A DNA stretch of 64,000 bases from Oscillospiraceae bacterium. GTDB taxonomy: Bacteria > Bacillota > Clostridia > Oscillospirales > Acutalibacteraceae. Location: assembly GCA_031266365.1 (NCBI GenBank), contig JAISBE010000003.1, positions 207,571 to 271,570 of the forward strand, given 5' to 3'. Shown here in pieces: positions 43,994 through 54,400 of the stretch. The position numbers were made by a program, and so were the translations under genes. Each line of letters opens with the position of its first letter. Positions within the stretch are counted from its first letter, which is position 1. The notes under the pieces were generated by a model. It did not search any database and was not told where the DNA came from. It saw only the letters and a list, made by a program, of their open reading frames with translations.

Positions 43994-46234
43994 ATGTCCT
44001 CTAAAAAAAGGAAGATCGAAAAAAGAAATTCTGAAGATAAAATGCGAGGTATTATAAATGGCTCAGGAGAAATTATAGAACAAAATATTGCAACAACTTT
44101 GGAAAAAAATTACATGCCTTACGCTATGAGTGTAATTCTTTCCAGAGCTATTCCTGAAATTGATGGTTTTAAGCCTTCGCACAGAAAGCTTTTATATACG
44201 ATGTATAAAATGAACTTGCTCGGCCACACAAGGACTAAGTCAGCAAATATTGTGGGCCAAACGATGAAGCTCAATCCACATGGAGACACTGCGATATATG
44301 AAACTATGGTGCGGCTAAGCAGAGGATACGAAGCACTTTTGCGCCCCTATATTGATTCTAAGGGGAATTTTGGGAAATTTTATTCTCGAGATATGGCTTA
44401 TGCTGCTTCTCGCTATACAGAAGCAAAATTGGATGATATATGCTTTGAACTTTTCCGCGATATAGATAAAAATACGGTCAATTTCGTGGATAATTACGAC
44501 AACACCTTAAAAGAGCCCAGCTTACTTCCAGCAAGTTTTCCTTCAATTTTAGTCAATGCAAACACAGGCATAGCTGTGGGCATGGCGAGCTCAATTTGCC
44601 CGTTTAACTTAAAAGAAGTTTGCGATACCACGATCAGTTTAATTCAAAATCTTGATCATGATGTCATGAAAACGCTGCTTGCTCCGGATTTTCCAGGTGG
44701 AGGGCAGATTGTTTATATGAAAAAATCGCTGGAAGAAATTTATCGCACGGGGCGAGGTGGATTAAAAGTTCGGGCCAAATATAAATACGATGAATCCGAA
44801 AATTGTATTGATATATTAAACATTCCACCAACAACAACGTGCGAAGCTATTATTGAGAAAATAATAGATTTGGTAAAACAAGGAAAAGTTAAAGAAATAA
44901 CCGATGTGCTGGATGAAACAGGACTTAATGGCCTAAAGCTCACGATTGACCTAAAACGAGGAGTTGATCCGGATAAATTAATGCAAAAACTTTATGCATT
45001 GACGCCGCTTGAGGATACATTTTCCTGTAATTTTAACATCTTAATTGGAAATGTGCCGCAAGTTTTGGGCATAAAAGAACTTTTAAAGGAATGGATAAAA
45101 TTTCGCGTTGAATGTGTTCGCAGGCGGACCAATTTCGATTTAAATAAAATGAAAGAGAAATTGCATCTATTAGAAGGATTGAGCAGAATTCTCTTAGATA
45201 TTGATAAAGCTATTAGAATCATCAGAGAAACGTTGGAGGAAAGTGGAGTAATACCAAATTTAATGGCCGGATTTAAGATTGATGAGGTCCAGGCAGAATA
45301 TATTGCCGAAATAAAATTAAGATATTTGAATCGTGCTCATATTCTAAAACGGATAAAGGAAAAGGAACAGCTGATAAAAGATGTGGAAAAATTGGAAGAT
45401 ACTCTAAAAGATAGCGCAAAATTAAATTCTATATTAATATGTGAACTTGAAGAAGTTGTTGTGAAATACGGGCAAGAAAGAAAAAGTAGCATAATTTGTG
45501 TTAAAGAAACTAGTGAACTGGAAGAAAACACGGATATACCCGATTATCCTGTGACGTTTTTTTTCACAAAAGAGGGGTATTTTAAAAAGATAACGCCTCA
45601 ATCTTTGAGGACGAGCGGTGAGCAAAAATTAAAAGAAACTGATAAAATAACTCAGATAATAGCGGGTTATAATAGTTTTGACCTCTTGTTTTTCACAAAT
45701 CGTAGTCAAGTTTATAAGGCAAAGGCAAATGATTTCCCGGATAGTAAAACGAGTTTGCTGGGGGAATATGTGGGAGCTAAATTAAACATGGATAAAGATG
45801 AGAAGCCCTTATATTTAGTGGCGACAAAAAATTATAACGGTTTTTTACTATTTTTCTTTGAAAACGGAAAAGTTGCAAAAGTGAGTCTCGAAAGCTACGC
45901 AACTAAAACGAATCGCAAAAGGCTGGTTAACGCCTACTCCTCCGCCTCTTCAACTGTGAAGATTGAGTATAAAGAGCAGGACGAAGATTATTTGCTAACA
46001 TCGACAGCCGGGCGTGCGTTAATTTTTTCTAGCAGTTTTTTGCAAACTAAAACGACAAGAGATACCAAAGGGATAACGGTATTTAAATTAAAAAATGGGC
46101 AAAAGGTGAGCAAGGTTGAACTATATAATAATACAAATTCAGCAAAATTGAATAAATATAAATTTACAAATCTACCATCTGAAGGAGTAGCTTTGTCGAA
46201 AAAATTTCCAAATTTTGAACAACTTAAATTTTAA
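43994..46234 (+). CDS. parC: Type II topoisomerase subunit A (ParC-like)
   Basis: This is the DNA-cleaving partner of the preceding gene. The 746 residues contain the winged-helix region SRAIPEIDGFKPSHRKLLYT and NPHGDTAIYETMVRL. The catalytic tyrosine is at about 141 in AASRYTEAKL. A coiled-coil tower region follows (EYIAEIKLRYLNRAHILKRI). A C-terminal beta-pinwheel is present but short, and no clear GyrA box (QxRGGxG) is seen, which supports topoisomerase IV over gyrase. GTG 43988 is also in frame; ATG 43994 has better spacing to AAGG. A terminator follows at 46261. Confidence 0.88.
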   Translation: MSSKKRKIEKRNSEDKMRGIINGSGEIIEQNIATTLEKNYMPYAMSVILSRAIPEIDGFKPSHRKLLYTMYKMNLLGHTRTKSANIVGQTMKLNPHGDTAIYETMVRLSRGYEALLRPYIDSKGNFGKFYSRDMAYAASRYTEAKLDDICFELFRDIDKNTVNFVDNYDNTLKEPSLLPASFPSILVNANTGIAVGMASSICPFNLKEVCDTTISLIQNLDHDVMKTLLAPDFPGGGQIVYMKKSLEEIYRTGRGGLKVRAKYKYDESENCIDILNIPPTTTCEAIIEKIIDLVKQGKVKEITDVLDETGLNGLKLTIDLKRGVDPDKLMQKLYALTPLEDTFSCNFNILIGNVPQVLGIKELLKEWIKFRVECVRRRTNFDLNKMKEKLHLLEGLSRILLDIDKAIRIIRETLEESGVIPNLMAGFKIDEVQAEYIAEIKLRYLNRAHILKRIKEKEQLIKDVEKLEDTLKDSAKLNSILICELEEVVVKYGQERKSSIICVKETSELEENTDIPDYPVTFFFTKEGYFKKITPQSLRTSGEQKLKETDKITQIIAGYNSFDLLFFTNRSQVYKAKANDFPDSKTSLLGEYVGAKLNMDKDEKPLYLVATKNYNGFLLFFFENGKVAKVSLESYATKTNRKRLVNAYSSASSTVKIEYKEQDEDYLLTSTAGRALIFSSSFLQTKTTRDTKGITVFKLKNGQKVSKVELYNNTNSAKLNKYKFTNLPSEGVALSKKFPNFEQLKF

Positions 46235-46260
46235 TAGCTATCTTATTAATATTTACAAAA

Positions 46261-46290
46261 AAAAATCCCTCTTAGTTGAAGGGATTTTTT
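46261..46290. terminator. Bidirectional terminator between parC and secG
   Basis: AAAAATCCCT and AGGGATTTTTT pair around a short loop. The A-run on one side and T-run on the other let it serve both convergent genes. Confidence 0.85.
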
Positions 46291-46323
46291 AAAGTGTCTA
46301 AAAAAAGGTATGAGAATGAGATT

Positions 46324-46584
46324 TTAATTATTGGGGTTTACTATTAATGCTATAAAATTCATGGCAATAACAGAAAGAAAGAAAAAAACGGCGATAACTT
46401 TTGTCCATCTGGCTAAAAATGCATCAATAGAGCGCCCTTGATTGCGCGAATAGAAAGTATCTGCACTGCCGGAAAGAGTACCTAAATTCTGCTGTTGGCC
46501 TTCTTGCAAAAGTACTACTAGAATAATTGCCACGGCAAAAATTAATAAAACAGACCCAACAATTATCTGCGATAAATGCATCAT
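46324..46584 (-). CDS. secG: Preprotein translocase subunit SecG
   Basis: SecG is a small component of the SecYEG channel that helps SecA-driven export. The protein of 86 residues has two membrane helices (about 4-26 and 60-80). The family motif LVVLLQEGQQQNLGTLSGSA lies between them, followed by the NQGRSIDAFLARWT linker. The ATG at 46584 (another three bases on) has GGGGG upstream. It lies between the parC terminator and the terminator of the six-gene secreted cluster, so it is transcribed alone. It is relevant here because all accessory proteins of the window leave by the Sec route. Confidence 0.92.
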   Translation of the reverse strand: MMHLSQIIVGSVLLIFAVAIILVVLLQEGQQQNLGTLSGSADTFYSRNQGRSIDAFLARWTKVIAVFFFLSVIAMNFIALIVNPNN

Positions 46585-46695
46585 AATAAAATCCCCCAGA
46601 TTATCGTAAGTTTTTATAAAAATCTTCTTTAACTATATCCACTTGTACTATATCACAAAGATCGATTATTTGCAAGTGCATCAGCGAATATAAAT

Positions 46696-46728
46696 AAAAC
46701 GTGTATTTATCGATAAAATACACGTTTT
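46696..46728 (-). terminator. Terminator of the small secreted-protein cluster
   Basis: AAAACGTGTATTT and AAATACACGTTTT form a 13-pair perfect stem around seven bases, with T-rich sequence on both sides. It lies 90 bases after the stop of the last cluster gene and insulates secG. Confidence 0.85.
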
Positions 46729-46819
46729 TTCGTCAAAAATTGGGTATAAATCTAATTGCAACGAATTAAGCTGAATGTTCTGTCGATTACTTTTTGTGCT
46801 TAAAATTATCAAGGTGCAA

Positions 46820-47263
46820 TTACACTGAGCAACTTGCGTGACCACCAGGTATTATAGCTTTTTTTAGTTGATCAGGTGGAACACCTTTCCAATGCATTAT
46901 GTCATCGAATTTTTGTGTTAGGGTCAAAAGCCTTATGCACGGGGCAACAAGCTTATCGCTATCTGGATTGCCTGTATCTATGAGTGCTTGCAGGCCGTCT
47001 ATTTCCTGCCGATGCTGCGTTAAAAACTCTGTACATGCCGAAATACGCTGTTCAAGGTTGGAAATTACAATATCGTTATGCGTTTCCTTGTCTGTTAGGG
47101 CTTGTTGTTCTTTTAATTCATCAAGTGAAGCCTGCAACCTTTCTATTTTTTGTTCCGCTTCATTTTGAAAGTCGGCGCTTGCTGTGATTGTGCTAAAAGG
47201 TAAAGTAAAGAATGCCATGCTTGAGGATAATAATAAAGGCAATAATTTTTTTGCCAATTTCAT
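46820..47263 (-). CDS. Small secreted protein 6 of the cluster, coiled-coil
   Basis: The protein of 147 residues is the longest member. The signal peptide (MKLAKKLLPLLLSSSMAFF..., cut near ASA-DF) belongs to the K-L-A-K subtype. The mature part is strongly helical with a heptad-like pattern (EQKIERLQASLDELKEQQAL, NLEQRISACTEFLTQHRQEI) and four cysteines (SACTE, APCIR, ASCSV among them). It has its own promoter at 47315-47343 in addition to the cluster promoter. The start ATG follows AAAGGATG. No known domain was recognised; a secreted coiled-coil adhesin, toxin or effector are all conceivable. Confidence 0.65.
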   Translation of the reverse strand: MKLAKKLLPLLLSSSMAFFTLPFSTITASADFQNEAEQKIERLQASLDELKEQQALTDKETHNDIVISNLEQRISACTEFLTQHRQEIDGLQALIDTGNPDSDKLVAPCIRLLTLTQKFDDIMHWKGVPPDQLKKAIIPGGHASCSV

Positions 47264-47314
47264 AAAAACACATCCTTTTTAAAAATTTAAGTTAAATTAA
47301 TAACTTTAATCAAA

Positions 47315-47343
47315 GTTCTACAGTATATTCAATATAAGGTCAA
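47315..47343 (-). promoter_or_regulatory. Internal promoter before small secreted gene 6
   Basis: TTGACC (47338-47343) and TAGAAC (47315-47320) are spaced by 17 bases on the minus strand, with an ATATACTG spacer end like that of the first cluster promoter. Confidence 0.5.
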
Positions 47344-47439
47344 GGGTAAATTTTAATTTATTAGGTTCGCTGCTAGATAATAAAACATAAATTTATAGTA
47401 TTAGTTTATAATTTATTTTAAATTACATGTTAGTAACAT

Positions 47440-47739
47440 TTAAAGCACTAAGCGAATATCACTGTTCGCTCTCAATATCTCCGTAAATAGATAACAGTAG
47501 TATTTTTGTAAGTGCATGTAGCGTAGGAACATATCCGAACTTATGAAGGGAGGTGGATCATTTAATAATTTGTTAAGTTTAAGGATTTTCGCTTGAATTT
47601 CTGATAATTCGACGGCAGTGCTTATAAGCCCAGGGTGGTTATAAAAATATGCTCCTGCTACTAGTGTCTTTAAAGGTGAGATGCTAAACACCATGCTGAA
47701 GGAAAGCAGTAAGGGCAGCAATTTTTTGAGTAGCCTCAT
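47440..47739 (-). CDS. Small secreted protein 5 of the cluster
   Basis: The protein has 99 residues. The signal peptide MRLLKKLLPLLLSFSMVFSI, followed by SPLKTLVAGAY, is identical to that of gene 4, and the DNA around it, including the AAAGGAGGTGCTTT ribosome site, is almost identical too. The mature part of about 70 residues (YNHPGLISTAVELSEIQAKI and on) has no similarity to gene 4 beyond its first residue. It is helical and ends RANSDIRLVL. No function is recognised. Confidence 0.65.
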   Translation of the reverse strand: MRLLKKLLPLLLSFSMVFSISPLKTLVAGAYFYNHPGLISTAVELSEIQAKILKLNKLLNDPPPFISSDMFLRYMHLQKYYCYLFTEILRANSDIRLVL

Positions 47740-47848
47740 AAAGCACCTCCTTTAATAAAAATTTAAAGTAATAATTTTATATAAAATTGCATATTAGAAA
47801 TTAATGCTAATATAAGTCTTAGATTATAATTTATTTTGTAAATGATGT

Positions 47849-48166
47849 TTATATAGCTATAGTAATTTCGCTATCACTTGATAAATAAAATTTATTATTT
47901 CGTAACATGAAATGATATAAACTAGCGTTATGGTCGCGCAAGGTTTCATATTCGTGCCGCTCCGCTTCACTTAAATTATTAAGCTCTCTTAACGCTGCGC
48001 AATAGTAACAGTATCGCTCGCGGGCATCCTTTAAAGTAATAATAGTAGGCGTGGGTCCGTTAAGGTTATCAGAATATGCTCCTGCTACTAGTGTCTTTAA
48101 AGGTGAGATGCTAAACACCATACTGAAGGAAAGCAGTAAGGGCAGCAATTTTTTGAGTAGCCTCAT
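47849..48166 (-). CDS. Small secreted protein 4 of the cluster
   Basis: The protein has 105 residues. It has the same signal peptide as gene 5 (identity through VAGAY) and then an unrelated mature part rich in Arg, Glu, Tyr and Cys (RERYCYYCAALRELNNLSEA), ending SSDSEITIAI. The AAGGAGGTGCTTT ribosome site and ATG at 48166 are conserved in the cluster. It is 61 bases after gene 3. Function unknown. Confidence 0.65.
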   Translation of the reverse strand: MRLLKKLLPLLLSFSMVFSISPLKTLVAGAYSDNLNGPTPTIITLKDARERYCYYCAALRELNNLSEAERHEYETLRDHNASLYHFMLRNNKFYLSSDSEITIAI

Positions 48167-48227
48167 AAAGCACCTCCTTATAATAAAAAAGTTTAAACTA
48201 TAATAGCGTGAGCTAAAAGTAGTAAGC

Positions 48228-48509
48228 CTAATGCTCGATCTGGTTTGGATCGTTGGAAGCAGTATTTAAAAATAGAGCGATTTTGCGTAGGACATCCGAG
48301 GATGGGTGGTCGCTTAAAAGGGCAACAACAACTTCAATTTTAGCATCAAAGGGTATATTGGGGTCGTTAAAAAAGGCGTCAGGATTAGCTCGAGCAGCCG
48401 CGAATACGGGATTAACATTAGCCTTTACTTTTATTGAATTAAAAGATGAAATAGTGAATACCATGCCAAAGGAAAGTAGTAAGGGCAATAATCTTTTTGC
48501 TAATTTCAT
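48228..48509 (-). CDS. Small secreted protein 3 of the cluster
   Basis: The protein has 93 residues. The signal peptide (MKLAKRLLPLLLSFGMVFTI, then SSFNSIKVKA) is of the K-L-A-K subtype and resembles gene 1. The mature part of about 60 residues (NPVFAAARANPDAFFNDPNI, KIEVVVALLSDHPSSDVLRK) is helical and acidic-neutral, without cysteine. The ribosome site AAAGGAGGTGATTTT precedes ATG 48509. Function unknown. Confidence 0.65.
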   Translation of the reverse strand: MKLAKRLLPLLLSFGMVFTISSFNSIKVKANVNPVFAAARANPDAFFNDPNIPFDAKIEVVVALLSDHPSSDVLRKIALFLNTASNDPNQIEH

Positions 48510-48608
48510 AAAATCACCTCCTTTAATAGCATTAGGGCAGCTAAAGAATTAAATGTAGATCTGGAAAATGTGAGGTCATCCTGGGGTGTATCTGAACCTC
48601 TTAACAAG

Positions 48609-48920
48609 CTACAAACTATAAGTGAGTATAAAATCAAGTGGAAATTCGACTAATAGCCTGGGGTTATTTGTTAGGGTAGCTATATACTCTGTTACTAATT
48701 TTTGGCGAACGTCTTCATTCATAAAGGTATTGGGATCAGTTAATAAGCTGTGAAGTAAACGAAGTTTGTTTCTTATTCTTGATAGTTGGCTTTTGTCAGT
48801 GCTTGTAAGTTCAGAGGGCTTATAAGGATTTGCTCCTGCTGCTAGTGTTTTTAAAGGTGAGATGCTAAACATCATGCTGGAAGAAAGCAGTAAGGGCAGT
48901 AATTTTTTGATTAACCTCAT
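48609..48920 (-). CDS. Small secreted protein 2 of the cluster
   Basis: The protein has 103 residues. The signal peptide (MRLIKKLLPLLLSSSMMFSI, SPLKTLAAGA) is of the M-R-L subtype as in genes 4 and 5. The mature part (NPYKPSELTSTDKSQLSRIR, LRLLHSLLTDPNTFMNED) is helical and basic in its first half. Its LLHSLLTDPNTFMNEDVRQK stretch loosely resembles LNKLLNDPPPFISSDMFLR of gene 5, which hints at a common origin of the mature parts. It starts 30 bases after gene 1. Function unknown. Confidence 0.65.
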   Translation of the reverse strand: MRLIKKLLPLLLSSSMMFSISPLKTLAAGANPYKPSELTSTDKSQLSRIRNKLRLLHSLLTDPNTFMNEDVRQKLVTEYIATLTNNPRLLVEFPLDFILTYSL

Positions 48921-48950
48921 AAAGCACCTCCTTTAATAAAAAAGTTTGAA

Positions 48951-49154
48951 TTATCGTATTTCTAAAACATGAAATAAAAGTCCGATGATAAAAGCTAGTA
49001 ATATACGCGGATCATTTTGGGTGTCCGCTTGTGTAACCGCCGGAACTGTAAGATCAACAGTATCTGCCTTTGCTTTTATTGAATTAAAAGATGGAATGGC
49101 GCATGCCATGCTGAAGGAAAGCAGTAAGGGCAACAATCTTTTTGCTGATTTCAT
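48951..49154 (-). CDS. Small secreted protein 1 of the cluster, with hydrophobic C-terminus
   Basis: This is the first and shortest member, 67 residues. The signal peptide (MKSAKRLLPLLLSFSMACAI, PSFNSIKAKA) resembles gene 3. The mature part is only about 36 residues: a polar stretch (DTVDLTVPAVTQADTQND), then a hydrophobic helix (ILLAFIIGLLFHVLEIR) that could insert into a membrane. That makes it a candidate membrane-active peptide, but this is inference. The promoter at 49193-49221 stands before it, and AAGGGAG precedes the ATG. Confidence 0.65.
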   Translation of the reverse strand: MKSAKRLLPLLLSFSMACAIPSFNSIKAKADTVDLTVPAVTQADTQNDPRILLAFIIGLLFHVLEIR

Positions 49155-49192
49155 AAAGCACTCCCTTTGTAAAAATTTTAATTAACGACTAA

Positions 49193-49221
49193 ACTATACA
49201 TTATATGAAATTTTATGTCAA
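49193..49221 (-). promoter_or_regulatory. Main promoter of the small secreted-protein cluster
   Basis: TTGACA (49216-49221) and TATAGT (49193-49198) are spaced by exactly 17 bases, 38 bases before gene 1. The gaps inside the cluster (30-176 bases) allow one transcript over all six genes. Confidence 0.7.
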
Positions 49222-49276
49222 TATAATCGTGAGTATTTTCTGTGATTTATTAAAAAAATATTGAATATTAAGTTTT

Positions 49277-50104
49277 TTAGAATAAATTTGGGTTATTACG
49301 GCAGTAATGAAAAATATATTGCTGAGCAATTCCGGCATATTCACCAAAAAATTCTGGATTTCTTCCAGGGAAAAATGTATGCATAGCTTTTCTTATCCAA
49401 GTATCTACGGGAAACGCTTCGAGTTTATGCAACCCGTAAAGTAGTGTACATTCTGCAACTTTTGGTCCTACGCCTAGAATTTTAGTTAAACTTTTTCTAG
49501 CCGTTTTTATGGATAAGTCTTTTAGTTCGTCTAGGATGATTTCTTTGTTTGCAATTTTTTGGGCGGCATCCAATATATATTTCCATCTAAATCCGCAGCG
49601 CAACGGCGCAAAATCACCTTCATTGAGGCAAGCCAGGCGGTTTGCGTTTGGGAATGAATATTGTGCGGGGCTTATAATGTCGCCAAAAGTTTCGCAGAGT
49701 CTTTTGATGATTCCTTTAATTCTGGGAATGTTGTTGTTTTGGGAAATAATAAATGAACACAGCACTTCCCATGGATCTTGGTTTAAAATGTGAATTCCAG
49801 GGGCGTATTCTGCTGCAATTTTTAATATGGGGTGCAGTTTTTTGATCGCATTTTTTATGGCTAGGTAGTCGCGGTTTAGGTCAAAATATGGTATCCATAT
49901 GTTTTTAAATTCATTTTGTGATATACCTTTTATAAAAAGCGAATCATTCTTTATGGAAACGTTTATGTATTTAGAAAAGGCCACGCCGTGAAATGAACCG
50001 TTTGGAAGAGAATTCCAACGAAAACATTGTCCACAGTTTAGTGTTTCCGATAGGTCAAAGTGTGATATATTCTCTGAATAGCAGACGTTTGGGTTATTTA
50101 AAAT
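49277..50104 (-). CDS. ogg: Ogg1-like 8-oxoguanine DNA glycosylase/lyase with an ATT start
   Basis: The enzyme removes oxidised guanine from DNA and nicks the site. The HhH-GPD core is clear: helix-hairpin-helix KILGVGPKVAECTLLYG with the catalytic lysine region before it, and the active-site aspartate in FPVDTWIRKAM. The frame continues beyond the GTG at 49984 and supplies the N-terminal family motif FDLSETLNCGQCFRW, which is needed for a full Ogg fold (about 275 residues). No ATG, GTG or TTG occurs in that extension up to a stop at 50126. AAGG (50112-50115) lies seven bases before ATT 50104, the likely start. Confidence 0.85.
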   Translation of the reverse strand: MLNNPNVCYSENISHFDLSETLNCGQCFRWNSLPNGSFHGVAFSKYINVSIKNDSLFIKGISQNEFKNIWIPYFDLNRDYLAIKNAIKKLHPILKIAAEYAPGIHILNQDPWEVLCSFIISQNNNIPRIKGIIKRLCETFGDIISPAQYSFPNANRLACLNEGDFAPLRCGFRWKYILDAAQKIANKEIILDELKDLSIKTARKSLTKILGVGPKVAECTLLYGLHKLEAFPVDTWIRKAMHTFFPGRNPEFFGEYAGIAQQYIFHYCRNNPNLF

Positions 50105-52520
<2,416 letters not shown>

Positions 52521-52559
52521 TAAATATAATAATTTTTTGTTGAAAGAAGGAATTTTTAC

Positions 52560-53588
52560 ATGCGACGTTTTTTCACTGAATTTTTAAAGCGAAAATCAAA
52601 AATATTGTTATATTATTCCAAATATTGTTTAGCTTTTATTTTAATAACAAGTTTGTTATCTAGCTGTAAAAGTTCGCCGCCGTTAGATAGTAAAAATGGG
52701 CAAGACGCTAAGCTGAAAGTTATAGCTTCTTTGTTCCCTCAATATGATGTTGCTAAGCAGCTATTAGAAGATAAGGCGGATGTTTCGTTTTTGCTTCCAC
52801 TTGGTGTAGAAAGCCATAATTTCGATCCTAGCGCAGCTGATATAGCTAAAATTTGCCAATCAGATCTTTTTTTGTATACAGGCAAATACATGGAACCTTG
52901 GGCTGATCGCGTTGTGAGTGCGAACGAAAGCTCTAAGCTTAAAGTAGTGGATGTTTCCTCTGGCATCGAGTTGAAAAAAGAGGAGCACGATCACGAAGAG
53001 CATGAAGAAGAGGAGGAGGACGACGACGAGGAACATGAACATCATGAACATAATGATCACACTTTCGATCCGCATGTATGGCTTGACCCTAACCTTGTAA
53101 TGACCATGGCGAAGAACATTGCATCAGCTGCTTGTGAAAAAAGTCCAGAAAATAAGGAATTTTTTGAACAAAATTTAGCAAAATATGAACAAGAGTTAAA
53201 AAAATTAGACGAAGATTTTCAAAAATTAGTGGCTTCTTCAAAAAGGCATTGTTTAGTTTTTGGCGGAAGGTCCGCACATCAATATTTTACATTGCGTTAT
53301 GGACTAGAATGTATATCTGCAATTCACGGCTGCTTGGAGGAGTCTGAACCGAGTGTGAAAGATATTTCAAAAATAATAAAATTTGTGAAAGAAAATAAAA
53401 TACCTGTGATATTTCATGAAGAGCCGGAGCCAACAAAGTTAGTTCAGTCAATTGCGGAACAAACAGGGGCGAGCATTAAGCGCTTTTCGGCAATACATAA
53501 TGTCACGGCGAGTGAGTGGGAGAGTGGGGTTACCTATATCGGTGAAATGAGGAAGAATTTGGAAAATCTCGAACTAGGCTTGAATTAA
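52560..53588 (+). CDS. znuA: Zinc ABC transporter substrate-binding lipoprotein ZnuA/AdcA-like
   Basis: The protein catches zinc (or manganese) outside the membrane and hands it to ZnuBC. The protein of 342 residues begins with a lipoprotein signal (LLSSC lipobox at about 37). The cluster A-I metal SBP motifs follow: VIASLFPQYDVAKQLL, GVESHNFDPS, a His/Asp/Glu-rich loop at about 140-167 (HDHEEHEEE ... EHEHHEHNDH), DPHVWLDP and FGGRSAHQYF. The histidine-rich loop is typical of zinc rather than manganese binders; it is unusually acidic here. It leads znuA-znuC-znuB. Confidence 0.93.
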   Translation: MRRFFTEFLKRKSKILLYYSKYCLAFILITSLLSSCKSSPPLDSKNGQDAKLKVIASLFPQYDVAKQLLEDKADVSFLLPLGVESHNFDPSAADIAKICQSDLFLYTGKYMEPWADRVVSANESSKLKVVDVSSGIELKKEEHDHEEHEEEEEDDDEEHEHHEHNDHTFDPHVWLDPNLVMTMAKNIASAACEKSPENKEFFEQNLAKYEQELKKLDEDFQKLVASSKRHCLVFGGRSAHQYFTLRYGLECISAIHGCLEESEPSVKDISKIIKFVKENKIPVIFHEEPEPTKLVQSIAEQTGASIKRFSAIHNVTASEWESGVTYIGEMRKNLENLELGLN

Positions 53589-53673
53589 AGAGGTTTATTG
53601 TTGTTAATGAACACTATTAAAATAAATTAGTTATTTATGTTTTTAAAAATTCAGTAAAGGAAGCTTATAGGTT

Positions 53674-54375
53674 ATGGGTATTATTAAGGTTGAGCGCGTT
53701 ACCATAAATTACAAAGTTGGCCATAGAGTGGTAAAAGCTGTGGATGATGTTAATTTAGATATACAATATGGAGAATATTTTTGCATCTTAGGAAGTAATG
53801 GATCTGGTAAAAGTTCTCTTTTAAAAGCTATGCTAGGGCTTATTCCTATTTCTAGTGGGACTATTAATTTGGAAATTTCTAAAAATGAAATTTCCTATTT
53901 ACCTCAAGTAAATGCCATTCCTTCAGACTTTCCGGCAACTGTGAATGAAATTGTTATTTCTGGAACTCAAAAAAAACGAAATAACTTGCCGTTTTATAAA
54001 CGAGAAGATTACCATAATTTGGAGTCAGCATTAAGTTCCGTTGAGTTATCGGAATTGCGGAATAGAAAGTTTAGTGAACTTTCCGGTGGGCAGCAACAAA
54101 GAGTTTTGTTGGCAAGAGCTTTAGTGAAAAATCCTAAGCTGCTATTTCTCGATGAACCATGTTCCGGCCTCGATGAATCGATATCGAAGCATTTTTATTC
54201 TTTACTTAAATATTTAAACGAAGAGCAAAAAGTTACCATAATCATGATATCTCACGATTCTTCGCATGTGGAAAAATATGCAACTAATATCTTGCACTTG
54301 GCAAAAAAGGTAATTTTTTATGGAAATATAAACCAATGGATTGGTGACCACAAAAGAGTTAGCTGTATTCATTAA
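53674..54375 (+). CDS. znuC: Zinc ABC transporter ATPase ZnuC-like
   Basis: This is the ATP-hydrolysing subunit of the zinc importer. The 233 residues contain Walker A GSNGSGKSSLLKAML at about 36, a Q-loop (SYLPQ), the ABC signature LSGGQQQRVLLARAL, Walker B LLFLDEPCSGLD and the H-loop ISHDSSH. The ATG at 53674 is preceded by AAAGGAAG. It ends 25 bases before the start of the permease gene. It is intact and typical of the cluster-9 metal importers. Confidence 0.95.
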   Translation: MGIIKVERVTINYKVGHRVVKAVDDVNLDIQYGEYFCILGSNGSGKSSLLKAMLGLIPISSGTINLEISKNEISYLPQVNAIPSDFPATVNEIVISGTQKKRNNLPFYKREDYHNLESALSSVELSELRNRKFSELSGGQQQRVLLARALVKNPKLLFLDEPCSGLDESISKHFYSLLKYLNEEQKVTIIMISHDSSHVEKYATNILHLAKKVIFYGNINQWIGDHKRVSCIH

Positions 54376-54400
54376 AAATTTTTTAGGAGAGATCAAGTTA

